The notes under the pieces: model-generated
Told to the model about the DNA's origin: nothing
Database searches by the model: none
The model's input: the letters and a program-made list of their open reading frames with translations, nothing else
Assembly: GCF_900104245.1 (NCBI RefSeq)
Contig: NZ_FMXN01000005.1
Span: 50,616 to 114,615, forward strand
DNA length: 64,000 nucleotides
Reading direction: 5' to 3'
Source of the DNA: Pseudidiomarina indica
GTDB taxonomy: Bacteria; Pseudomonadota; Gammaproteobacteria; Enterobacterales; Alteromonadaceae
Position numbers and translations under genes: made by a program
Shown here: positions 57,295 through 64,000 of the stretch, one piece after another
Numbering within the stretch: the first letter of the stretch is position 1
How the letters are laid out: the number at the start of each line of letters is the position of its first letter

Positions 57295-59310
57295 ATGAGC
57301 CGAGCTTTTGAACTGCAATCTGAGTATCAACCCGCGGGAGATCAGCCTGCTGCCATTGAAAAAATCGTGGAGAATCTTGACGCTGGGTTAGCGTATCAGA
57401 CCTTACTCGGAGTGACTGGGTCTGGGAAAACGTTCACCATGGCCAACGTGATTCAGCAAGTCCAACGCCCCACCTTGATCTTGGCTCATAATAAAACGCT
57501 CGCCGCACAGTTATATGGTGAAATGAAAGAGTTTTTTCCAAATAACGCGGTTGAGTATTTCGTTTCCTACTATGATTACTATCAGCCGGAAGCATATGTT
57601 GCCAGTACGGACACCTTCATTGAAAAAGATGCATCCATCAACGACCACATAGAGCAAATGCGTTTATCGGCTACCAAAGCTTTAATGGAACGGCGTGACG
57701 TGGTGCTAGTAGCGTCTGTATCGTGCATTTATGGTTTGGGTGATCCTGAGTCCTATATGCAGATGATGCTGCATTTACGGCGTGGCGACATTGTTGACCA
57801 ACGGGAAATTTTACGACGGTTAGCGCAACTTCAATATCGCCGCAATGATGCAGCCTTTGAGCGCGGGACCTATCGGGTGCGCGGGGATGTGATTGATATT
57901 TTCCCAGCTGAATCGGAACAATTAGCAATTCGAGTGGAATTGTTTGACGAAGAAATTGATCGGATTAGCTTTTTTGAACCTTTGACGGGTCAGGTGACTG
58001 ATCCTGATGTAGCGCGGGCAACGGTTTACCCGAAAACTCACTATGTGACTCCTCGTGAAACGATTTTGCGGGCGATTGACCAAATTAAAGAAGAACTCCA
58101 AGAGCGGCGGCAGCATTTGTTAGCAGAGAATAAGTTGGTGGAAGAACAGCGGCTGACGCAACGCACGCAGTTTGATATCGAAATGATGCTGGAGCTGGGC
58201 TATTGCTCTGGCATTGAAAACTATTCACGGTACTTGTCGGGGCGTGCACCCGGAGAACCACCTCCCACCTTATTGGATTATCTTCCTGATGATGCGTTGT
58301 TAATTATTGACGAATCCCATGTCACCGTATCGCAAGTCGGGGCCATGTATAAAGGCGACCGCAGTCGGAAAGAAAACTTGGTTCAGTATGGCTTCAGGTT
58401 GCCCTCGGCACTCGATAACCGACCACTGAAATTTGATGAGTTTGAAGCAATTTCGCCGCAAACCATTTATGTGTCTGCCACGCCTGGGAATTACGAGCTG
58501 GAAAAATCAGCCGGCGAGGTGGTGGAGCAGGTGGTGCGGCCAACAGGCTTGATTGACCCTGAGATTGAAATTCGGCCAGTGGCGACACAGGTGGATGACC
58601 TGATGTCTGAGGTTCGCCTTCGTACCGCGAGAAATGAGCGAGTGCTGGCAACCACCCTGACGAAAAAGATGGCTGAAGACTTAGCGGATTATTTGGATGA
58701 ACATGGCATTCGCGTGCGCTATTTGCATTCGGACATTGATACCGTTGAGCGCATGGAAATCATTCGTGACTTGCGCTTGGGGGAGTTCGACGTGCTGGTT
58801 GGCATTAACTTGTTGCGGGAAGGCTTGGATATGCCGGAAGTGTCTTTGGTGGCAATTCTTGATGCAGATAAAGAAGGCTTCCTCCGCTCAGAACGCTCGT
58901 TGATTCAAACCATTGGTCGCGCGGCGCGTAACTTAAACGGAACCGCAATTTTATATGCGGATCGGATCACTGGCTCGATGCAGCGTGCCATTGATGAGAC
59001 CGATCGCCGGCGGGCGAAGCAGGTGGCTTATAATGAGCAGCATGGCATCACTCCGAAAGGGTTAACCAAGCGGATTACGGATGTGATGGATCTTGGTGGT
59101 GCGGTGCGCGCGCCTCGACGTGAACAACGGGTTGCTGAGGATACTTCAAGCTACAAAACTCCGCTATTGGATCCTCGCCAATTAATGGCAGCAATCACAG
59201 ATACTGAAAAAGCCATGTATCAGGCGGCACAAGACTTGGAGTTTGAGAAAGCTGCGAGTTTGCGTGATGAACTCGCGGCGTTACGTGAACAATTAAAGCG
59301 GCTTGGATAA
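57295..59310 (+). CDS. uvrB: Excinuclease ABC subunit B
   Basis: UvrB (671 aa) is the damage-verifying ATPase of nucleotide excision repair. Walker A is [10 protein letters not shown] (about residues 39-48), the beta-hairpin region is [15 protein letters not shown] is IIDESHVT and motif VI is QTIGRAARN. The C-terminal UvrC-binding UVR domain is [27 protein letters not shown]. Length matches E. coli (673). The stop overlaps the next start as TAATG. Confidence 0.98.
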   Translation: MSRAFELQSEYQPAGDQPAAIEKIVENLDAGLAYQTLLGVTGSGKTFTMANVIQQVQRPTLILAHNKTLAAQLYGEMKEFFPNNAVEYFVSYYDYYQPEAYVASTDTFIEKDASINDHIEQMRLSATKALMERRDVVLVASVSCIYGLGDPESYMQMMLHLRRGDIVDQREILRRLAQLQYRRNDAAFERGTYRVRGDVIDIFPAESEQLAIRVELFDEEIDRISFFEPLTGQVTDPDVARATVYPKTHYVTPRETILRAIDQIKEELQERRQHLLAENKLVEEQRLTQRTQFDIEMMLELGYCSGIENYSRYLSGRAPGEPPPTLLDYLPDDALLIIDESHVTVSQVGAMYKGDRSRKENLVQYGFRLPSALDNRPLKFDEFEAISPQTIYVSATPGNYELEKSAGEVVEQVVRPTGLIDPEIEIRPVATQVDDLMSEVRLRTARNERVLATTLTKKMAEDLADYLDEHGIRVRYLHSDIDTVERMEIIRDLRLGEFDVLVGINLLREGLDMPEVSLVAILDADKEGFLRSERSLIQTIGRAARNLNGTAILYADRITGSMQRAIDETDRRRAKQVAYNEQHGITPKGLTKRITDVMDLGGAVRAPRREQRVAEDTSSYKTPLLDPRQLMAAITDTEKAMYQAAQDLEFEKAASLRDELAALREQLKRLG

Positions 59311-59783
59311 TGCAATTACAACCCGGTGATGAAGCTTATGTAACCCCAGACGGGTCGCTGAAAACCCCCGCGAGTTTGGTATTTATTTTATTATTTTTAA
59401 TGCGTGGTTACGCGGCTTGGATTGTCTCCTTGACCTTTGCTTCTGATCGCGGTCGCTTGCTGCAATTTTTTTATACCACAACAGAGCAATTTGGCATTGC
59501 CTTATTGGTTGGCTTGCCGGCGTTATTCGCGATGATTCTGATCAGCCAAGTGAAACAAACGGTGCCAGCTTGGGTGAAACAAGGCATGCGCTGGTTGCCA
59601 TTTTTACTATGGTTGAGTTGGTTGGCCGATGGCTGGTTGATATTGACTTTAATTAGCCAAATTTGGCCAACTTTTTCGGTCTTGAAAGGGGGATTATTAT
59701 TTGGCTGGCTAAGTGTGGCTTGGATGTTATTGTTTTCCCGCCATTTAACCCGTTATCGACAGCTGGTGATCACAGCCGATTAA
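59310..59783 (+). CDS. yfeZ: DUF2919-like inner-membrane protein (YfeZ type)
   Basis: The 157-residue protein has four hydrophobic segments and a short cytoplasmic N-terminus with DGSLKTPASLVFILLFLMRGYAAWI. This resembles the DUF2919/YfeZ family by eye. The function is unknown. Translational coupling to uvrB (TAATG) suggests cotranscription. A weak hairpin with TTTATTT follows. Confidence 0.65.
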   Translation: MQLQPGDEAYVTPDGSLKTPASLVFILLFLMRGYAAWIVSLTFASDRGRLLQFFYTTTEQFGIALLVGLPALFAMILISQVKQTVPAWVKQGMRWLPFLLWLSWLADGWLILTLISQIWPTFSVLKGGLLFGWLSVAWMLLFSRHLTRYRQLVITAD

Positions 59784-59806
59784 GCACCCTTATTGGGTGT
59801 TTATTT
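59784..59806 (+). terminator. Weak terminator after the uvrB-DUF2919 unit
   Basis: CACCC (59785-59789) pairs with GGGTG (59795-59799) around a 5-base loop and is followed by TTTATTT. Confidence 0.5.
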
Positions 59807-59844
59807 GCGTATGGAATTGAATGAGTAAGGAATATCACAAAGAG

Positions 59845-59920
59845 TGGTGGATGGTACTGGGTTCGAACCAGTGACCCCCGCCTTGTAAGGGCGGTGCTCT
59901 CCCAGCTGAGCTAACCATCC
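59845..59920 (-). tRNA. tRNA-Val (UAC), second copy
   Basis: The 76-base cloverleaf has acceptor GGATGGT/ACCATCC with ACCA end, anticodon TAC in CCTTACAAG, and T-loop GGTTCGAACC. Identical to the copy at 59949-60024. Confidence 0.97.
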
Positions 59921-59948
59921 ATCGGGAGTACGCAAGAAAACTAAGAGG

Positions 59949-60024
59949 TGGTGGATGGTACTGGGTTCGAACCAGTGACCCCCGCCTTGTAAGGGCGGTG
60001 CTCTCCCAGCTGAGCTAACCATCC
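59949..60024 (-). tRNA. tRNA-Val (UAC), first copy
   Basis: Identical 76-base tRNA, 28 bases upstream (on the minus strand) of the second copy and next to the promoter at 60075-60048. Confidence 0.97.
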
Positions 60025-60047
60025 ATTTTCTCTGCGTTGCGGGGCGT

Positions 60048-60075
60048 ATTATAGGGAGCTTCGCGGCCCTGTCAA
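60048..60075 (-). promoter_or_regulatory. Strong promoter of the tRNA-Val pair
   Basis: On the minus strand TTGACA (60075-60070), 16 bases, consensus TATAAT (60053-60048), followed by a GC-rich discriminator (ACGCCCCGC) typical of stringently controlled stable-RNA promoters. Confidence 0.88.
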
Positions 60076-60232
60076 CAACAAATCGCATCCCCGCGTGCTG
60101 ACTGCTGTTTTTTTCCGCAGTTCGCCGTCAATTTGGCCATTCCTTTCTAATGCGCCTTGACTAGCTTCTTGATAGAATAGAGCAAATGCGATTCAGCAAC
60201 ATAACCTGAAACATGCGGAGAAAGCAAGAATT

Positions 60233-61639
60233 ATGACAGTGGTCACCCGATTTGCCCCAAGTCCAACTGGTTACCTTCACGTTGGTGGTGCGCGGACAGC
60301 GTTATATTCATGGCTGGTTGCCAAGGCAGCTGGCGGTAAATTTGTTTTGCGGATTGAAGATACCGATCGAGAGCGTTCCACGCAGCCTGCCATTGATGCC
60401 ATTCTAGAAGGCATGGAATGGTTAGGCTTGACCTGGGATGAAGGTCCTTACTACCAAACCAAGCGATTCGATCGCTATGAACATTATATTCAGCAATTGT
60501 TGAATGAAGACAAAGCCTACAAATGTTATTGCTCACCCGAGCGTTTAGAAGCCATGCGTGAAGAGCAAATGGCACGAGGTGAAAAGCCTCGCTATGACGG
60601 CCATTGTCGTGACAATCCTCAGGCCAGCGGCGATCGTTATGTGGTGCGCTTTCGGAACCCACAAACGGGCAGTGTGGCATTCCATGACCATATCCGTGGA
60701 CCGATTGAGTTCGCTAACAGCGAATTGGATGATCTGATTATTGCCCGCAGTGATGGCACGCCGACCTATAACTTTTGTGTGGTGATTGACGACTGGGAAA
60801 TGAATATCACCCATGTGGTGCGCGGCGAAGACCATATCAATAATACTCCGCGGCAAATTAATATATTAACCGCTCTAGGGGCGCCAGTCCCAGAATACGC
60901 GCATGTTTCGATGATTCTGGGCGATGACGGCAAAAAGTTGTCCAAACGCCACGGTGCAGTCAGCGTGGTGCAGTATCGCGATGACGGCTACCTGCCTGAA
61001 GCCGTATTAAACTACTTGGTGCGGTTGGGGTGGTCACATGGGGATCAAGAAATTTTCAGTGTGGATGAAATGATTCAGTTATTTAAACTGGATAACGTCA
61101 ACAAAGCCGCTTCTGCATTTAACACAGACAAGTTAAATTGGCTGAACCAACACTATATGAAGAGCTTACCCGCTGCTCAGGTAGCGACCCATTTACAGTG
61201 GCACTTTACCGATCAGGGGATTGATAGCAGCCAAGGGCCTGCACTCGAGCAATTGATTCCATTGATGGCGGATCGGGTCAAAACCCTGAAAGAAATGGCT
61301 CAACAAAGTCGTTATTTTTATGAAGAGTATCAGGACTTTGATGAAGCAGCTGCGAAAAAGCATTTACGTCCGGTTGCCCAAGAACCTTTGGCAGCCGCAC
61401 AAAAGAATTTAGCAGCGCTAACGGAGTGGACGCCGGCTACAATTCAGGCGGCCATTCAGCAAACAGCCGATGAACTCGAGGTTGGCATGGGGAAAGTGGG
61501 GATGCCATTGCGAGTTGCCGTGACAGGGTCGGGCAATTCTCCGTCGTTGGATGTGACCTTAGCATTGATTCCACAAGCTCAAGTGGTACGACGTATTGAC
61601 CGTGCACTTTCATATATTATGGAACGTACGCAAGCGTAA
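60233..61639 (+). CDS. gltX: Glutamyl-tRNA synthetase
   Basis: GltX (468 aa; E. coli 471) charges tRNA-Glu. The class I HIGH-type motif is in [15 protein letters not shown] (residues 7-21) and the KMSKS-type motif is KKLSKRHG (about 237-244). A tRNA-Glu gene lies 2.3 kb downstream. GltX flanked by tRNA-Val and tRNA-Ala genes resembles the E. coli layout. The gene is followed by a GGCGCG/CGCGCC hairpin with a GCAA tetraloop (61649-61664) lacking a T tract. Confidence 0.97.
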   Translation: MTVVTRFAPSPTGYLHVGGARTALYSWLVAKAAGGKFVLRIEDTDRERSTQPAIDAILEGMEWLGLTWDEGPYYQTKRFDRYEHYIQQLLNEDKAYKCYCSPERLEAMREEQMARGEKPRYDGHCRDNPQASGDRYVVRFRNPQTGSVAFHDHIRGPIEFANSELDDLIIARSDGTPTYNFCVVIDDWEMNITHVVRGEDHINNTPRQINILTALGAPVPEYAHVSMILGDDGKKLSKRHGAVSVVQYRDDGYLPEAVLNYLVRLGWSHGDQEIFSVDEMIQLFKLDNVNKAASAFNTDKLNWLNQHYMKSLPAAQVATHLQWHFTDQGIDSSQGPALEQLIPLMADRVKTLKEMAQQSRYFYEEYQDFDEAAAKKHLRPVAQEPLAAAQKNLAALTEWTPATIQAAIQQTADELEVGMGKVGMPLRVAVTGSGNSPSLDVTLALIPQAQVVRRIDRALSYIMERTQA

Positions 61640-61697
61640 AATAGTCAAGGCGCGGCAACGCGCCTGCTTACCAACATAGAAAATAAGAGACTGCGTG

Positions 61698-62333
61698 ATG
61701 CCAAAAATCCGCCAACTCATCGAAAATAACTCCGCTTGGGCGGCCCGAATGCTCAAACAAGATCCGGAGTTTTTTGACAAACTGGTGGCTCAACAAAGCC
61801 CAGAATACTTATGGATTGGCTGCTCTGACAGCCGAGTGCCTGCTAACCAAGTCGTTGGCATGGCCCCTGGAGAATTGTTCGTACATCGAAATGTTGCGAA
61901 TCAGGTCATTCAAACAGACTTTAATTGCTTGTCGGTGGTTCAGTACGCCGTCGAAACGCTCAAAGTGAAACACATCTTAGTGGTGGGGCACTATGGATGT
62001 GGTGGGGTGCGGGCGGCAACAGAAAGCTGTTCACATGGTTTAGTCGATCATTGGCTGTTTCCAATTAAAGATATCTATCGCGAAAACCATGACGAACTGG
62101 AAGCGATTGAATCGGAAAAAGAACGGATTGATCGCCTGTGTGAATTGAACGTGATCGAACAAGTACGTAACTTAGCAAAAACGACCATTATCCAACAGGC
62201 GTGGGATCGTGGACAAGAATTGGCGATTCACGGTTGGGTTTATAGCATTGAAGACGGACTTGTCCGAGATATGGATGTTACCGTCCGTGATCGTGAGTCC
62301 CTTGAGCGCATCTATCATTTTGTTGAGGATTGA
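61698..62333 (+). CDS. can: Beta-class carbonic anhydrase
   Basis: The 211-residue zinc enzyme interconverts CO2 and bicarbonate for biosynthetic carboxylations. Zinc ligands and the regulatory dyad are C42, D44 and R46 (GCSDSR), then H98 and C101 (VGHYGCGG), at the positions of E. coli Can (220 aa). I prefer ATG 61698 to the GTG immediately before it. Confidence 0.95.
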   Translation: MPKIRQLIENNSAWAARMLKQDPEFFDKLVAQQSPEYLWIGCSDSRVPANQVVGMAPGELFVHRNVANQVIQTDFNCLSVVQYAVETLKVKHILVVGHYGCGGVRAATESCSHGLVDHWLFPIKDIYRENHDELEAIESEKERIDRLCELNVIEQVRNLAKTTIIQQAWDRGQELAIHGWVYSIEDGLVRDMDVTVRDRESLERIYHFVED

Positions 62334-62383
62334 ACCCGAAGTGTTCAGTACTAGACAAACCGCAAGGGTAAAGAGAATCAAGC

Positions 62384-63619
62384 ATGAATAATAAAACTGA
62401 GACTGGAGCGCTTGATGAGCCAGTGATGGAGCTTCGACTGCATAGTTTCTCAGAGGAGCTGCGGGCTCAATTGACAGCGCTGACGAGCGCTCAACAGCCT
62501 AAAGCCATTCAACGGCTAGGCGAGGAACTCGATGAACTCGGTCAATGGCTGAATGAGCGCTATAACGAATTGATTCGGCTCCTTGAAATCAGTACTGAGT
62601 TGAATAAAGGGATCTTGCTCGATGATATTTTGGTGCGGATCTATACCTTTTTTAAGGACATTATTCCGTACGAACGCATTGGCTGTGCACTCATTGACGA
62701 TGATGGTGAAAATGTCACGGCGTATTGGGCAAAGTTTACCTATGCAACCGAGCCTAAAATAAGTAAAGGGTATTCTGCACCGCTGGAAGGCTCGAGCTTA
62801 CAAGCGATTATTGATACAGGGAAGCCACGTATCATCAATGATTTAGAGCGTTATTTGGAGCGTCACCCTGAGTCGGAATCAACTCGTCGTATTGTGGCAG
62901 AAGGTATTCGCTCCAGTTTAACCTGTCCGTTACTTGCCGATGGTCGAGCAGTGGGCTTTTTGTTTTTCTCAAGTACCAAGAAGCATACCTATGATGGACT
63001 TCATCAAGAGGTATTTCTGTATATCGCGGCACAAGTGGCTCACTTAATTGAGAAAAGTAAGCTGTACGAAAAGATTGTTGGGTTAAATCAGCGGTTGCTT
63101 GCTGCCAACCAGCAGTTGCGTGAGCAGGCCTCGCGAGATGCTTTGACGGGGGTGTTTAACCACGGTGCCATCATCGAATTTGCCCAGCAAAAATTAAATC
63201 GTGCTATGCGGGTTCCGTTTGGCATTGTGATGTTGGATATTGATTACTTTAAGCAAGTGAATGACACCTATGGGCATATCCAAGGTGATTTGGTGTTGCG
63301 TAAAGTGGCGGCCACCATTGCTGATGAAGTGAAGCCCAGTGACCGATTAGGGCGTTATGGCGGGGAAGAGTTCTTGTTGTTGCTGAATGATGTGACCGAA
63401 GAGCAAGTACTGGCGGTTGCTGAGCGAGTGCGAGCGGCGGTGGAGCATGTTGAGGTCCCCACCGAAAATGCCCCCATTCGAGTCACGATCAGTGTTGGTG
63501 CAACTTATGTTCCACCTGAAGCAGCCGTTTCTTTAACCGAAATACTGCAATGTGCGGACGAAGCACTCTACCGCGCAAAAAATAACGGGCGCAATCAGGT
63601 TCAACTGGGACGGCTTTAG
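62384..63619 (+). CDS. GAF-GGDEF protein, putative diguanylate cyclase
   Basis: The 411-residue cytoplasmic protein has an N-terminal helical segment (residues 1-65), a GAF sensor domain (about 70-225) with ERIGCALIDDDGE, and a GGDEF domain (about 245-411). The active site is GRYGGEEFLLLL, so it should make cyclic di-GMP from two GTP. The inhibitory RxxD site appears changed to KPSD, suggesting weak product inhibition. No membrane helix is visible. The ligand of the GAF domain is unknown. Confidence 0.92.
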   Translation: MNNKTETGALDEPVMELRLHSFSEELRAQLTALTSAQQPKAIQRLGEELDELGQWLNERYNELIRLLEISTELNKGILLDDILVRIYTFFKDIIPYERIGCALIDDDGENVTAYWAKFTYATEPKISKGYSAPLEGSSLQAIIDTGKPRIINDLERYLERHPESESTRRIVAEGIRSSLTCPLLADGRAVGFLFFSSTKKHTYDGLHQEVFLYIAAQVAHLIEKSKLYEKIVGLNQRLLAANQQLREQASRDALTGVFNHGAIIEFAQQKLNRAMRVPFGIVMLDIDYFKQVNDTYGHIQGDLVLRKVAATIADEVKPSDRLGRYGGEEFLLLLNDVTEEQVLAVAERVRAAVEHVEVPTENAPIRVTISVGATYVPPEAAVSLTEILQCADEALYRAKNNGRNQVQLGRL

Positions 63620-63716
63620 AATTTTGCTGAAGTGCGTCGAGCGGGAGCAAGTTTGCATGGGTTTTGTGCAATTTGGCTTAAAAATCAGCAAACAAAGCAC
63701 TTTTCTAAAAAAAAGG

Positions 63717-63746
63717 TTGACGATAGTGAGTACTTTACCCTAGAAT
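63717..63746 (+). promoter_or_regulatory. Promoter of tRNA-Ala and tRNA-Glu
   Basis: TTGACG (63717-63722), 18 bases, TAGAAT (63741-63746), followed by the GC-rich discriminator TCGCCCCGC, about 50 bases before tRNA-Ala. Confidence 0.72.
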
Positions 63747-63797
63747 TCGCCCCGCTGTCAGGGTACTGATGGAAGCAAGGCAATATCTCAAACATGT

Positions 63798-63873
<76 letters not shown>

Positions 63874-63924
63874 AGTTTGCCTGTTTCCTAAAGCTTAGTC
63901 GCTGATACAAATTGATACTGGTGC

Positions 63925-64000
63925 GTCCCCTTCGTCTAGAGGCCTAGGACACCGCCCTTTCACGGCGGTAACAGGGGTTCGAATCCCCTAGGGGACGCCA
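63925..64000 (+). tRNA. tRNA-Glu (UUC)
   Basis: The 76-base cloverleaf has anticodon TTC in CCTTTCACG, acceptor GTCCCCT/AGGGGAC and encoded GCCA, ending exactly at the last base of the window. It is probably cotranscribed with tRNA-Ala, 51 bases upstream. Confidence 0.97.

Noticed and set aside
59801..60088. 95-codon minus-strand frame over the tRNA-Val pair
   Set aside because: The frame reads through two tRNA genes; its repeated peptide comes from the duplicated tRNA sequence.
61649..61664. Rho-independent terminator after gltX
   Set aside because: The GGCGCG/CGCGCC hairpin with GCAA loop is strong but lacks a T tract, so I mention it only with gltX.

Overview
The window is a gene-dense stretch of ordinary gammaproteobacterial chromosome, with GC near one half by eye. 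Several blocks keep Escherichia coli gene order: apt-dnaX-ybaB-recR-htpG-adk, hisLGDCB(H)AFI, yoaA-tsaB-yeaY-fadD-rnd, ycgL/ycgM-like/ycgN, rsxABCDGE-nth, sodB/grxD near gloA/rnt, and gltX flanked by tRNA-Val and tRNA-Ala/Glu genes. The six-gene TonB2-type cluster with DUF3450, TtpC-like and TPR partners, and a RibB with a degenerate GTP cyclohydrolase II domain, point to a marine Alteromonadales-like lineage (Shewanella, Idiomarina or relatives). This placement is an inference. I see no insertion sequence, prophage, integron or CRISPR array.

Layout. 1-4.5 kb: end of ribB, then panE, an AmpG-like permease, a cyclophilin and rlmG on the minus strand. 4.6-8.1 kb: a KAS III/crotonase pair behind a candidate FadR site, 4.5S RNA, tryptophan 2,3-dioxygenase and a short PriC-like protein. 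8.5-13.5 kb: TonB2 energy-transduction operon. 13.6-20.4 kb: a small membrane protein, a CheY-like regulator, then the apt-to-adk block with a sigma-32 promoter before htpG. 20.5-24.3 kb: coupled MAPEG, hydrolase, cysteine desulfurase-like and MATE genes. 24.2-30.9 kb: histidine operon on the minus strand with a six-histidine leader peptide and attenuator. hisH is reduced to an 11-codon reading frame. 31.1-40.7 kb: yoaA, tsaB, yeaY, a hydrolase, fadD, rnd, ycgL, a lytic transglycosylase, a FAH-family enzyme and ycgN. 40.7-46.8 kb: dsbB, fadR, sodB, grxD, peroxiredoxin, a DUF924 protein, a yeast-type cytosine deaminase, rnt, gloA and nth. 46.8-51.9 kb: rsx electron-transport operon. 52-53.8 kb: PAP2 phosphatase and glycosyltransferase behind a candidate Pho box. 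53.8-64 kb: two tRNA-Asn, a DnaA-box cluster, aspartate aminotransferase, MATE transporter, uvrB, a DUF2919-like protein, two tRNA-Val, gltX, carbonic anhydrase, a GAF-GGDEF protein, tRNA-Ala and tRNA-Glu.

How parts work together. FadR-like 17-mers lie upstream of fadR, fadD and the KAS III gene, so fatty-acid synthesis, activation and the regulator appear to form a local regulon. The Rsx complex, Fe-SOD, glutaredoxin, peroxiredoxin, Nth and glyoxalase form a redox and damage-defence neighbourhood. The best candidates for something unusual are the apparent in-frame loss of hisH, the Pho-box PAP2/glycosyltransferase unit, the DnaA-box palindrome, the A10 slippage site in dnaX, and a 12-bp perfect hairpin inside the start of a hydrolase gene. 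I found no clear candidate for a wholly new system.
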